Assembly: GCA_009731375.1 (NCBI GenBank)
Contig: BJOX01000322.1
Span: forward strand, 25,225-51,919
Source: Paulinella micropora
Lineage: Eukaryota; Cercozoa; Imbricatea; Euglyphida
Length of the DNA: 26,695 nucleotides
Direction of reading: 5' to 3'
Numbering within the stretch: the first letter of the stretch is position 1; each line of letters begins with the position of its first letter. Shown here piece by piece: positions 1 to 10,285 of this stretch. The notes beneath the pieces are model-generated. The model ran no database searches, had not been told where the DNA came from, and worked only from the letters and a program-made list of their open reading frames with translations. A program made the position numbers and the translations under genes.

Positions 1-1
1 G

Positions 2-211
2 ATGACGAAAGCGATCAAAGATCAGATGAAGGAGATGGGATGGAGAGATGGTCTACTGTGGTACAAGGGCCTTCACGGTCGCTATGCGTCACAGCCGGAC
101 AAATGGACCCTTTGGGTACCGGAGAGTCTGAGACGATTTATATTTGTCGCAGCCCACAATTGCCCACTTTTGGCGCATCCGGGTCGACAAAAACGAAAAC
201 GAACAAAGTGA
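2..211 (+). pseudogene. Ty3/gypsy integrase H2C2 zinc-finger fragment
   Basis: The reading frame is open from the window edge and gives about 69 residues. It has the pattern of the integrase H2C2 domain of Ty3/gypsy elements: DGLLWYKG, then WVPESLRR, then AAHNCP and AHPGRQK. The two His of the HHCC site are present. The following Cys pair and the whole catalytic core are missing, because the frame stops within a few codons of the second His. The rest of the element would lie upstream of the window. The sequence that follows is of copia-linker type, so the fragment appears truncated by an insertion or deletion near position 200. The call rests on motif resemblance only. Confidence 0.6.
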
Positions 212-848
212 CTCTGACACAAACGTTGCTTTAATCCATATGGGGAACACTTATGATAAGAGCGATGATGATTAGGAGGAAAGAGAAAAAGAGGATGAGC
301 AACCAAGCTCACCACTCCACGAGTCTACAAGTCCCCAAGCCCTTTTGAACGATACAAAGACCACACCTAGGGTAGGGAATAGACGTAGTGAGCGTGGAGA
401 AGGACGGGAAGTGCGGTTAGTATCGGCCACCCTACGAGGTCCCTCCTCACTACGGGGAGAAGGCAAGGAAGTGCGGTTAGTATCCGCCACCTCAAGATGT
501 TCCCCAGTCATCCCTAACCCTAACGAAACTCCTTTGAGGCTTGAGAGTTCTTATGGAGTCACGCCTGACACGAAATGCGCAGGAATAAACAGACGCAAAA
601 AACCGTGTAATGTTTCCGTTGAAAAATTAAAAGGAAAGGGAGTATACGAAAATCACGCGAACGATTATCTTATGCGAGGTACTGCGGATATCACGCAACA
701 CAAGACCCAGATAACCCGGAATTGGATTTGTCGGTAAGTCCCGTGTTGCGTCCCCCCAAATCTCCTTACTACCCAGACGAACGAGGTCTTAAAGCTGCAG
801 CATTGGAAAAGTCTCATAAAATTTCACAAAGACTCGTTTTCGGGGAAT
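212..848 (+). other. Degenerate retroelement linker sequence
   Basis: No intact gene is seen. The translated frames are acidic then Ser/Pro-rich (for example DEQPSSPLHESTSPQ, positions 290-340). They resemble the low-complexity spacer between integrase and reverse transcriptase of the copia element downstream (near 3000-3100). The frames are interrupted, and 345-737 is open for 130 codons. It may be an older copia fragment or the 5' internal part of the element whose protease begins after 849. No LTR could be recognised. Confidence 0.35.
390..509 (+). repeat. 60-bp imperfect tandem duplication
   Basis: The block GTGCGGTTAG occurs at 411-420 and again at 471-480, giving a period of exactly 60 bp. 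The surrounding bases match imperfectly. The period is a multiple of three, and the translated unit GEG-x-EVRLVSAT appears twice in the frame open from 345. Confidence 0.85.
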
Positions 849-1954
849 TTGAAACTTTACGTGACACCAAAATTTCCACAAGTCCACAAGTTTCGCAAAA
901 TATTCCGCAACCACCACATGAAAAAAAGTTTAGCAAACATAATCCATTTTCTAGTCAGCGGACCGGCCAGAGCAAAGAAGGGAGCGAAGAGAGTGGAGTG
1001 GTTGAGGGAGAGCAACGACTGGGTCACTTCTGCCAACAAGTTCGGCAATCAAGTAGGTCCCACCTCACAACAACTCCAAATCTCTAGTTCTAGACCAATC
1101 ACAGCACTCGCACCAACACAAACAGCAAACACACAACCCATCAACCCCCCCGTCATCACCTTCAAGGATATAAATGAAATAGCTAAAACGTTGATGAATG
1201 AGTGCGTGACGGGAATGAATGGAGAAGTGATGCGTGTTGTAAGTGGCGAGCTAGAGAGAGATGACTTTTTGGCTGACATTGTAAGAGCAATAGAAGGAGT
1301 GTACTTGGATAGAGCAGTCAGACAGAGTCCAATCACTACACCTCCACAAATCACAGAAGAGGGAGAAGGTGAGGGTAGAGGAGAGGGAGAACTAGAGACA
1401 GAAACAGAGACAGAGACAGAAGGAGAGACAGAGCATGTGTTGATACATGTGAGAAAAAGAGTGATGAAAAAGAGAGACATGACCGTACAGGATAGTGGAG
1501 CAAGCACAGGCATATCATGCAGAGAAGACAGATTGATGGATGTCGATGAGATAGACCCGGTAGAGCTACTGACAGGTAATGGAGAGAGGGAGTTGAGTAA
1601 GTCAGGAAGAGCTAGGCTGACAGTGATAGATGGGAAAGGAAGGCCTAGAGCAGTAGAAAAGAAGATGTTACTCGACACTACCTTGCCAGTTAGCATAGTC
1701 TCTACAGGACAGATGGACCACAAACACAACAGATCAGTCATCCACCAAAACGGACAGCTAGTCACAAACACAACAGATCAGTCATCCACCAAAACGGACA
1801 GCTAGTAATACTCAAACACCCCATCCACATTAACGAGAGTGATATACTAGTAAGGGGGAGGTTAACTAAAAGTATGATATATAGATGGGATGACGAATAT
1901 GATGAACCATTGAAAGTCAACGAAAGATATGATCCTTTTGCGACAAGGGGGTAG
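849..1954 (+). pseudogene. copia gag-protease region with aspartic protease motif
   Basis: The frame from 849 is open to 1805. The first 200 residues are hydrophilic, with a Glu/Thr-rich segment near residues 175-200, and show no CCHC knuckle. The retroviral-type aspartic protease signature DSGAS begins at residue 215 (codon at 1491). About 50-75 residues later come the GxG-like turn DGKGRP and a beta-strand region ending STGQM, as in copia proteases. A 44-bp duplication at 1719-1806 shifts the frame to a TAG at 1805. The expected protease C-terminus (beginning VILKHPIHI) continues after the second copy and stays open to a TAG at 1952. The absence of a nucleocapsid knuckle suggests that gag is truncated or divergent. 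The start codon is not established. Confidence 0.7.
1719..1806 (+). repeat. Exact 44-bp tandem duplication in the protease gene
   Basis: Units 1719-1762 and 1763-1806 read as identical. Because 44 is not a multiple of three, the second unit throws the protease frame into a stop. The lack of divergence between the copies indicates a recent slippage or replication error. Confidence 0.9.
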
Positions 1955-2099
1955 AAGGGGAGGGAGGCCCCACGAATGACAACAAAAAGGAGATAAGTAA
2001 GCATGAAGTAAATAAGAGATAGAAAGTATTACACGTAGATATAGTATTATACGAAGCTTACCCCAGAAAGTCAGACAAACCTAGAAAGATAGGATCAAG

Positions 2100-3189
2100 C
2101 TTTTTCATTATGCCTGTGGGCATTATGGGTTAACAAAGATGCGCCTATTGGCAAAAAATTTGAACATTAAGTTAGTTGGTGACGAGTGATGTGAGATTTT
2201 GCGAATCTTGCATGATAGGAAAGTCTAAACGTTTGCCACGTTTTGCAGTTAATACGATAGAAAGAGCCCAAAAGCCAGGTATAATCCTACACATAGACAC
2301 ATCAGGACCGTGGGCAACTAGATCAATAGGTGGTGAACGGTATAAATTTTCAGTCACCGACGACTACTCACTATTCATTCTTGACTTTTACTTAGCCCAT
2401 AAGAATGAGTTTGTAAATTGTTTAAAACAAGCTGTAGCCTTTTATGAGAGACAGACAGGAAACAAAGTAAAAGAAATTCGTGCAGATCAAGAATTTGATA
2501 TTCCGGAGGAAGTCATTAAGTGGTGGAAAAATATTGGCTTTATTTGGAAAACTTCAGCGACAAACGATAAAGACGGGAATCCTATTGCGGAAAAAGTGAA
2601 TGATATTACGGCGGGGCCTGCACGAGCAATGAGATATCACGCTAAATTACCGCCGCAATTCTGGGCAGAATTAGAACACGCAGCAACAACCATTCACAAC
2701 ATACTACCGGCAATTCACGGGGAACGCAAAGGAACCTCGCCTTATGAACAGCTGTTAGGTAGAAAACCAGCACTCTTTCACTTAAAACCAATAGGATGCA
2801 TGGGTGTGTTACATGTACCTAAGACTAAAGTGCGGAAGGGAGAGTACAGAGGGAAAAAGGTGATGCTAGTTGGATATGATATATTTCGGGAATTATACCG
2901 CGTATGGGACGGTAAGAAGATAATTTCCGGAGTGAGAGATGTGAGATTTAATATTCACAAAATCGGTAAACAAGCTCACCCTCCTAAACTGGTATCGTGG
3001 GATAATGATGACTCTGAGGGGGAGAATGAGAATGAGAATGAGAGCGAGCAACCACACACATCTCCACAAGCGTCACCACCCCAGTCACCACCTCAATCAC
3101 CTAAGTCCCCGCACAACGTCAACAACGACCACCCAACAACACAGTTTGATGAAGCTGAGGGGGAGATAGAAATGTTGATGTCGATGTGA
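2100..3189 (+). pseudogene. copia gag-pre-integrase and integrase
   Basis: This segment would join element cDNA to host DNA. Its zinc-binding N-terminus is split over two frames: HYACGHYGLTKMRLLAKNL (from 2106) and then FCESCMIGKSKRLPRF in the frame open from 2176. These supply the two His and two Cys, so a frameshift lies near 2175-2195. The core carries D41 (HIDTSGPW), a TDDYS strand, D104 (RADQE) and E139 (PIAEK), counted from 2176. That gives 34 residues between the last two acids, against 35 usual for DD35E. Two departures suggest decay: RADQEF stands where copia integrases have a DNGxEF-like motif, and the residues around the Glu differ. The C-terminal tail is rich in Asn, Glu, Ser and Pro. 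Confidence 0.8.
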
Positions 3190-3842
3190 ATGAGAATGAG
3201 CATGCATATGAAAATGAGCATGTGGAGAAGAATAAACTGGAACACAAACATACACGCCTAGACACAAGTCCAGAGCCACATTATCCACAACAATCACCCA
3301 CAGAGCACAAGATAAAACCACAAGAACATGAAAATGAACAAAATCCAACAGATCCACTAAAAATACATGAAAGAAGAGCATACGAAGAAAAATCACCACC
3401 ATCTAAGGGATTAACGTGGGAGCAGAGTCAGAGAGTAACGGAAAGTAACATAATCCCCGGTAAAAGGCAGCGCAAGGCAGTAGAGAGATATACCCCTAGC
3501 AGTGAGCCCAAGAGAGAAAAGAGAGAGGTTCAAGAGCTGATAGGTATGGTAGTAAGAGTGCCAGCGCGTGCATGGGGAGATTGATGGGCGAAGAAAAAGT
3601 ACGGTGTGGGATGGGAGAGCATAGTACGGGTAGGGGTAGTCAGCAGAGTGTGTGACCCCAGAGATAGACTCGTAGTAAGAGACAGACCTCAGCCCACCCA
3701 CATAGTTAAGTTTGAAGACGAAGAAGAACGGATGTTGAATTCGGAAATCCACAAATACTCCGTGAAAGATCCCGAATACCCGTTGCAAAGTCCCGCTAAT
3801 ATGTTATTATGCGATGACCGAATGGTGGCAGATGATTTGTGA
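3186..3842 (+). pseudogene. Integrase-reverse transcriptase linker of the copia element
   Basis: Two frames, 3186-3584 and 3606-3842, are separated by a TGA at 3582. They are highly charged, with NENEH and KNKLEHKH runs, and then basic (KRQRKAVERYTPS). The second leads into the conserved approach to the copia reverse transcriptase but shifts frame again near 3815. The linker normally tolerates divergence, and no domain is recognised in it. Confidence 0.6.
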
Positions 3843-4632
3843 TTTTTATTTGTATGTAGACGTCAGAGTACCCAAAGATGTCATAGAGGCAGGTTTGACA
3901 GCTAAAGATTTTCTAGAGGGTATCAAAGCAGAGCTAAAAGCTCTTCAATCCTTTAACACATACACATGGGTACCCCATAAGGAGGCAAGCAAGGCAGGAG
4001 TTAGTAAGATAGTTAGATTGACATGGGTTCACAAAGTAAAGTTAGATGAGAACGGGAAAAAGTTCATAAAGTCTCGTTTAGCTTTACGGGGAGATATGTT
4101 AGAACCCGGTGTTAGCTATAACCCAGATCAGCTCTTTGTTCCTTGTGCCGCGCACCATTCACTTTTATTTCTCGCCAAACTATCTGCCTGGCACAGACAC
4201 AAACTATACGGCATAGATTTTAAAAATGCATACCTGAATGCTCGTATGAATGACCCTGTTTATGCATATGCGCCAGAGAGTGACAGAGAAGGGCACGAGG
4301 GGATGATATGGCGTACAGATGGTGCCTTATATGGCGCACCTCAGGCAGGAAGAAGATGGTATGAGATATTAGCACCCAAGTTAGAAGAGCTAGGTTTTAG
4401 ACTGCTGGATTCTGATTTATGTATGTTTGTAGAAAATGATAAAGCTTTAAGAGAGGCGATAGTAGGAATATTTCATGTAGATGACTTGTTTTTCACAGCA
4501 CCAAACAAACAAGCATATGAGCGTTTTGCGTCCGCATTAGAAAAACATTTCCCGCTCAAAAGACTTGGTATAGCCCGTGAATTCAAAGGAATAGAGATAG
4601 AGCAATCGAACGGGAAAATAATTTTGCATTAG
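3814..4632 (+). pseudogene. copia reverse transcriptase (RVT_2 type)
   Basis: It encodes the polymerase domain that copies element RNA into cDNA. Family landmarks in order are a KAELKAL helix, LTWVHKVKLDENG, KSRLALRG, the first catalytic Asp in YGIDFKNAYLNA (residue 135), GALYGAPQAGRRWY, and the catalytic box HVDD (residues 222-225; YVDD is usual). The frame ends at a TAG at 4630-4632. The same frame downstream continues with RKYQQQILKEVGYD and KPVSTPAQ, which matches the region after the catalytic core in this family. The TAG therefore looks like a nonsense mutation at a position usually occupied by Gln. Confidence 0.88.
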
Positions 4633-5431
4633 CGAAAATATCAGCAGCAGATACTAAAAGAAGTAGGTTACGATTCTGCTAAACCCGTCAGTACTCCAGC
4701 GCAAGAACATTTCACGGAACTGTCAGAATCAGCCAGCTTGCGAAAATTTTCAGTTCCTGTTTAGTTGGTCGTTTGCTATTTCTCGCGAAGATGACAAGAC
4801 CCGATATAGAACAAGCACTAAATTCGGCAAGTGTCATGCAAACTATCGATAAGGGAATAACTTATGCGATGTTAGGCAGAATCTTTCGTTATTTAGTTAA
4901 CTCTTATCGAGGTTTAGCTTACCATGAGCCTAAGTCAGAGCAGGAAGGGCAAACCTATCCAAAACTTTCCATGTGGCCCGACGCGGCTCACAAAGTTTGT
5001 AAGAAAACAGGGAAGTCCCGCACTGGATTCGTGATCCTATGGGGCAGCGATCCAGTTGCATGGTGAACAAAGCGACAGAGTCGCATCGCCCTGAGTTCCA
5101 ATGACGCTGAAATTTTTGCAGCGACTGAGTGCATTAGAGAGAGACTTGCGCTAAAACACATGACACAAGAACTAAACATAGCCCAAAAGAGCCCAATAGA
5201 ATTCTTTGAGGATAACTCTCAAACAATCTTAGCGGCAGAGAGGGGTATGTCAGGTAATAGAACTAAACACTTACCTTTAGAATTACACTTTATGCACCAC
5301 CTAAGAGAGACGGTGAGATTAAGTTTGTAAAAGTAGGTACGAAGAAGCAGATAGGTGATGTAATGACAAAATATTTACCGAAAGAACAATTCGAGTATTT
5401 ACTTAACAAATTTACGATAAAGATCGAGTAA
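4633..5431 (+). pseudogene. copia connection and RNase H domain, C-terminal end of pol
   Basis: RNase H degrades the RNA strand during reverse transcription. TRPDIEQALNSAS, then PDAAHKVCKKTGKSRTGF and WGSDPVAW match the copia connection and first RNase H acids. A TGA at 5064-5066 follows directly, where the family continues with a basic KKQ-like segment. The frame then resumes with TKRQSRIALSSNDAEIFAA, carrying the second acidic cluster. It ends with a TAA at 5327, after which another frame supplies the typical tail GTKKQIGDVMTKYLP and stops at 5429-5431. There is thus one nonsense codon and one frameshift here, besides the upstream break near 4765. Confidence 0.82.
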
Positions 5432-5857
5432 TTTCGGGATTTGCATGTCCACTCACTTATGTTTGCTTTGAGTGTTTTGTGCAGTTTGTTGCTTGTTGCA
5501 GCCGCTTTGTTTTGCGCATTTAAGTTGGGGATAGCCTCGCGGCTGCCGACCTCGCGTGGTAGTCGGCGATCCAGCTTCGGCTCGACGGCTTTAGACCCCT
5601 GCTTTTCTATCCTTCTTTCTATCCTGGAATAAGACATCTAAATTTTTTTTCGATTTTTGCTACCCTCTACGGGAAGCGCTTGCAAATTTTTGAACACATA
5701 CATACTTCATACATGTTACTGCATGACTACATATATACATGCATAGAGGATGTGATGAAATTGGGAGTTGATGACCTTCGGGTTACCCATAACTGATCCT
5801 CACCACTATTTTTTCATATTACACACTGGCCACTAATATAGCCTATGACTTGCGACT

Positions 5858-5866
5858 AAGGGGGAG
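5858..5866 (+). other. Polypurine tract of the copia element
   Basis: AAGGGGGAG lies 427 bp after the end of pol and just before a TGTAATG start, as expected for the plus-strand primer next to a 3' LTR. The 5432-5857 interval is AT-rich with no recognised gene. Part of it (5441-5632) is open for 63 codons without features. Confidence 0.6.
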
Positions 5867-5869
5867 CGT

Positions 5870-6190
5870 TGTAATGTGCTATTAATAACCGTTACTCCAC
5901 CTAGTCAATTTACCGGTAATTTTAATTTGGATAGTCTTAGTCATAGGCAGGTTCATAGGCCGGACAGTTATTAATACCTTTATTACTGACAAGGACATTT
6001 TCTAGAGTATTCGCGAATCATAGTCTGGAATGCCTAGAATCAAATGAGTATTACCATTCTGTTAAGGTCATTACATTTTGTGTGACCCAAAGTTATTAAA
6101 AGTCTTTTCTTCGGTTATTCTTTACCCTTAGCGGGGCAGCTTCCCTAAACTCTGCGTTTGAGAGATAGATTACGTTGAAGACTAACCAAA
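5870..6190 (+). repeat. Candidate LTR
   Basis: The region begins TGTAATG immediately after the polypurine tract, is AT-rich and non-coding, and ends just before a gag-like frame. Its right end is a guess from where coding resembling gag begins. No second copy was found in the window, so the LTR assignment is by position only. Confidence 0.35.
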
Positions 6191-6202
6191 AGGTTTGGCA
6201 AG

Positions 6203-6477
6203 GTGAGTGAGGAAGATGTGCAAGATAAAATAAATGCGATGAATGCATGGACATTTGATGAGGGGTGTGATTATGCTCCGCAGTTTGTTGCGTTTGTTGC
6301 GTTAATGGAAACAATAATCACTAATGCCTTGCAAAACCCTGAGTATGCATCAGAGGGGGTGAGAAAGGATTGGGGAGGATGGATGAGCACGCTGAAGATG
6401 AATAAGAAGCAGCATGCATGGTCTTTTGAGGAATGGTGGGAGGAGTTGGAAGAAAGAGCGTTGGAGATAGATAGGAA

Positions 6478-6532
<55 letters not shown>

Positions 6533-7103
6533 AGAAGATGAAGGAAGAAAAAGCACACGCAGGGAAAGGTGCCAACAAAAGAGAGGAAGTGCAGAGAGGT
6601 GTGTGTTTTGGGTTTCAAAGAGAGAGTGGATGCAAGTGGGGGGATGAGTGTCGTTTTGCTCATACAGAGGGGTCAGCCACTATGCGTAGTGTGCCTGGGG
6701 TGTGCTACCTGTTTGAACAGTCAGGCAGCTGTGATGGATCTAACTGTAGGTTTAAACACACCACCACTAATAAGAAAGGGGGAGGGAAAGGAACAGGAAC
6801 GAGAAAGAAGACGTGGAAGAAAGGAGAGAAATGTTTCAACTGTAACATGGAGGGGCATGTGTTCTCCGCATGTGAGAAGGAGTGCAGGATGTGTGGGGTG
6901 AGCATAGACTGCATGAATGTGAAGGGATGAAGAAGGCGAGAGAAGACTCTGAGCCAGGTGAGAAGGAAGAACCGAGAGAGAAGGAAAAGAGAGCAAAAAG
7001 GGAACATGGAAAGTTAGGAAGGGGGAGTAAGCCAGACACTTCTGACACAGATAGGAGAAGTGAGTCAGACACGGATGAGGAAGGCGAGAAGGTGAAGCAT
7101 TAA
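6203..7103 (+). pseudogene. gag-like nucleic-acid-binding protein with CCCH and CCHC fingers
   Basis: The first part (6203-6541; first ATG at 6239) is an alpha-helical, Trp-rich segment with WGGWMSTLKM and FEEWWEELEERA, of capsid-like appearance. A GA microsatellite at 6481-6529 then shifts the frame. From 6538 the second frame has two CCCH fingers: C-x8-C-x5-C-x3-H (GVCFGFQRESGCKWGDECRF) and C-x8-C-x4-C-x3-H (CYLFEQSGSCDGSNCRFKH). A retroviral CCHC knuckle (CFNCNMEGHVFSAC) and a further CRMCG follow, and the frame ends at 6930. A charged tail is open in another frame to 7103. The CCHC knuckle and position after an LTR-like segment favour a gag gene of a second element. A host RNA-binding gene fragment is possible but less likely. 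Confidence 0.65.
6481..6529 (+). repeat. (GA)n microsatellite in the gag-like frame
   Basis: About 24 uninterrupted AG units encode an alternating Arg-Glu run. The helical part and the zinc-finger part lie in different frames on either side, so a length change here probably broke the reading frame. Confidence 0.95.
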
Positions 7104-7175
7104 AAAGGACGATGAAATTTTTGACAGGGCGAGACAGAGTAGGCATGGTAAAGGAGAAGGCCCACATGGACCGCT

Positions 7176-7424
7176 TTGAAAGTGATGGTAATACAAGAGA
7201 GAGAAGTATATCGTCAATGTGAGGGGCGAGTGTCAGGTGGGCAGCAATGTTTTGTATGCACGCATGACATGAAGAGTGAGTTGTTGCAAGAGGCAGCTTG
7301 TGGTTTGTTGAGAGGGCGATTTTGCGGGCTGCATACAGATCAGGAAAGAGAGAGTGAGAGGGAAGGCTTAGCCACAGTGATGGGGGAGCAAAACATAATT
7401 AACCCACCTAAGCAGTTAGTTTGA
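7176..7424 (+). pseudogene. Small Cys/His-rich reading frame after gag
   Basis: The 82-codon frame holds CEGRVSGGQQCFVC followed by GRFCGLH. This spacing (C-x10-C-x2-C, then FC-x2-H) resembles small zinc-binding modules of the form CxGxxxxGxxC ... YCxxH found in various mobile-element and viral proteins. It lies between two charged frames, with stop codons on either side, in the same orientation as gag. No specific family is assigned. Confidence 0.35.
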
Positions 7425-7437
7425 GAAGGAGAAGAAA

Positions 7438-7818
7438 GTGAAGGAGAAGCGCTCAAAGCGCAGAAGCAAGAAAAAGAAGGGGAAAGGAAAGGCTGAGTCC
7501 AGTCAGAAGAGCCCAAGGAAAGGGCAAGATTATTTTATGAAGTCGGGGAACCAAGGTGACTTTAACGACGACGACCAACGCGACTGGCGTGTGGGAGGCA
7601 GCGAAAGCGACAGCGGCGCAGACGCGGACCCGGAGCGTCGATTCCAGCTGGTGGAGCGTGCGGTGCGCAAGTGGTTCCACGACCCGGGCGGAGGACTACA
7701 GCGTCGGCGAGATGGCGGATGGCCCGGAGCCGGGAAGTTAAGGGACCCGGCGGCTTCATGGAAGCAAGAGAATGGGGGAGCGCGCGGCGGTGGGAGGCGC
7801 AACAACTGGACTTTTTGA
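7438..7818 (+). pseudogene. Highly basic then Gly/Arg/Asp-rich frame
   Basis: It starts with a Lys/Arg run (about 25 residues) and continues to a DDDQRDW segment and a Gly-rich tail. GC content rises sharply between about 7560 and 7800 relative to the flanks, so this part may have a different origin. An overlapping frame is open to 7919. Nothing in it is recognised; it may be the tail of the gag-like polyprotein. Confidence 0.3.
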
Positions 7819-7989
7819 CTCTACTGCGTCAGCATAAGTTAAGTTGGTTAGAGGGATACAAAGTTAGTATTGCGTTAGTGCATATAGTTGTTAGTACGGC
7901 TCCGGTAATTTCTGAATAGTGCTACACACATTTACTATCATATATGCAAGGTTAGTAGCATAAGGTAGATGAGGCAGTTATTCCTAAAT

Positions 7990-7996
7990 AGGGGGA
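7990..7996 (+). other. Second polypurine-tract-like site
   Basis: AGGGGGA followed by GCAATGG resembles the tract at 5858. If real, it would mark the 3' end of a short gag-only element running from about 5870 to here. The sequence after it does not visibly match the candidate LTR at 5870-6190, which weakens this reading. Confidence 0.25.
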
Positions 7997-9564
7997 GCAA
8001 TGGATAATTTATTAAGTGAATAGTATTTAGTCATACCCGGCGGCCCACCCCAATGACAGTGAATTATATAATTATTTTTTACCTATATCACTTTAAGTGT
8101 AACGGTGAATTTAATGCTTTGGCTGTCTGGGGTTGGGGCACTTAGTGATGTGTAATTATTCAAATATCTAACACGGTAAAAGTAAAGTACGAACCCTCTC
8201 GTCCAATGACCGGAACGGTAAGTATTGCCATTCACTCATGATATATGCAATTGAGAAAACACTCGCAACTTCTTAACAACCGGCACTCGGGGCGTCCCCC
8301 TCCTACCGGCTTGCGACTTCCCAAGAAGAAGAATTTAACAATACTGAAACAATTCCCGCCGGTCTGACATCACACAAAAGATTTACATCTAGAAATTGAC
8401 CTAATTTTATCCTGGTCTTTGGGCGCCTTTTTGTCTTTGCGTCACTGAGATCATAGTAATATAACGAGACATCATTCTCTTTTTGAGGACTGTGGTTATA
8501 TTACCGACTTACTCTTCCATTGAGCTATCATTGGGGACAGTACAATCCCGCTTATTTTTCTAAGTGCTACAATGAATTTCGTTATTTTTCCCCCGCGGTC
8601 ATTGTAAATCTGCTCCAATAAGGCCATGTTGTCCTCACGGCTTCCTTTCTTACCTAAGGGCTTATACTTTGTTTCTTCGCCGGGGCTTCGTAATAAAAAA
8701 ATACAATCCATGCTGAAGTTTCATGGTGGCTAGATATCATAACAACGGGCGACTTACCCGTTTGCGACTTTGGCGAATTCATACCGAAAAATGAATTAAA
8801 TTATACAGAAACTATGAGAACACGGCGAACGACCCGCACACAAAATGTAAAATTTTGGATTGAAATGAAAAGGTTATTGGCGATATTGAAACGCGAAGGC
8901 CGGTAAAAAACGACTTTGGAACACGGGGGCGATGCGGTAAAATTCCTTCATTAGCCGAATGTCGTGGTATGTGGAAACAGCTATATAATGATAGCGATAT
9001 ATATATGTACATACATATATATACATGCGATTTCTACTTCTTTACGATAGTCTTTTTACAGCAATTATTATCATGAAAGCAAAAGCCAGTCTATACCTGA
9101 CTGGAGGGCGCAAAACTTGTGATTCGGAGGAGGAAAGAGGGGGGGGGGGAACATGAATGTGAGTAAATGATTGCAACGGATATCTTAGTAATACTAATTA
9201 TGAAGTAATACTCATTATGATTAATATTTAAAAATATGCAGTGAGAGTAATGATAATATTACTGGCGACATTCAAAGGTCCAGGCGGTACTACGCTTGTG
9301 TTCTAATTTTAGTTACCAAAGAGGATTTTCCGTTACCATCCGAACGCAAGGTGCCTCACTTGTATTCGGACACCGAGATTCCAATCGCTCACCAAACTTC
9401 CCACGACTGCCTGGAGCTCTCAATATTGCTAGTAATATACTTGAAACATTCAGAGTAAAGAAGAAATGAAATCAAAAACAAGACAGTTGCAAAACTATTG
9501 TACACTTTTCCAGCCTCTAGGTTACACTTGAAATGAATACATACATTACATTACACGGCGACAC
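7997..9564. other. Intergenic region, no gene recognised
   Basis: The region is AT-rich and multiply stopped in all frames. The longest frame is a minus-strand ORF at 8496-8711 (71 codons, with YKPLGKKGSREDN) that has no recognisable motif. A short poly-G run occurs near 9140-9150. Confidence 0.6.
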
Positions 9565-9596
9565 TTTTTTTTTTTTTTTTGGTTTTTTTTTTTTTT
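9565..9596 (-). repeat. Poly-A tract (minus strand) just after the regulator gene stop
   Basis: On the minus strand this reads A14-CC-A16, starting 12 bp after the TAG at 9608. It could be part of the 3' UTR or a genomic A-run. No AATAAA hexamer was noticed between the stop and the tract. Confidence 0.7.
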
Positions 9597-9607
9597 CGTT
9601 TCTTCAC

Positions 9608-10253
9608 CTAACTCTCCACTAGTTCCGCATCGGCCGCTTGGGCAGCCTTTGGTGGGGCTTGGGAGCCTTGAGCGTTGTTCAGCGCTGGTGAGAAGGTGTC
9701 CTGGCTCTCGTCTACCGGAACGTCCGTATTCTGCATGCTGAACGACTCGTTGTCATTGCCGTCCTCATTCTGCATGCGGATTGAAAGAACTTCAAGATTG
9801 GCCAGATCCGCCAGACCAAAGTGAAAAGACAGCAATAGGAAGTCATGCGTCAGTTATCACAAGACAGAAAAACGAAAGCCCACACGCATGCTTCATTATA
9901 AATCATCGCGGTGGGGAGGCTTGTGCCCCAGGGCTGGCCTGTGGTATGTCCAGGGAGCCGGGGGGCAGACCAGATGCAGAATTGCGCAGAGCAAGCAACT
10001 CCTGCCACACACACATAATCATGAGCCACCATCCTGGACGGATCATAATGAGGTATGCAGGTGAAACGGATAGTCGACAATCTCACCGCTGTCACTTGCT
10101 CGTGGTTTTTCTTGGGCCTGCCACGTTTTACGGTGGTGCAGGTGTCAATTTCTAAGCAGCAATCAAGGATAGCACGTGTCGACATGCAAGAGACAGAGGT
10201 GGGGAAGGGGGGGGGGGGGGGGAGGGGGGGGGGGGGGGGGGGGGGGGGGTGGG

Positions 10254-10285
<32 letters not shown>

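Larger units (their letters stand above)
849..6190 (+). mobile_element. Ty1/copia-type LTR retrotransposon, decayed
   Basis: The order protease (about 1490-1950), gag-pre-integrase (about 2100-2190), integrase (2176-3000), reverse transcriptase (3814-4632) and RNase H (4773-5329) is diagnostic of Ty1/copia, because integrase precedes reverse transcriptase. The coding sequence is AT-richer than the P450 gene to the right. A polypurine tract at 5858-5866 precedes a possible 3' LTR. No matching 5' LTR is visible, so the left boundary is uncertain. At least two frameshifts, two nonsense codons and a 44-bp duplication make this copy non-autonomous. Confidence 0.85.

Noticed and set aside
1049-1771. 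240-codon minus-strand frame
   Set aside because: Antisense shadow of the copia gag-protease frame; Ser/Val/Leu-rich low complexity without motifs.
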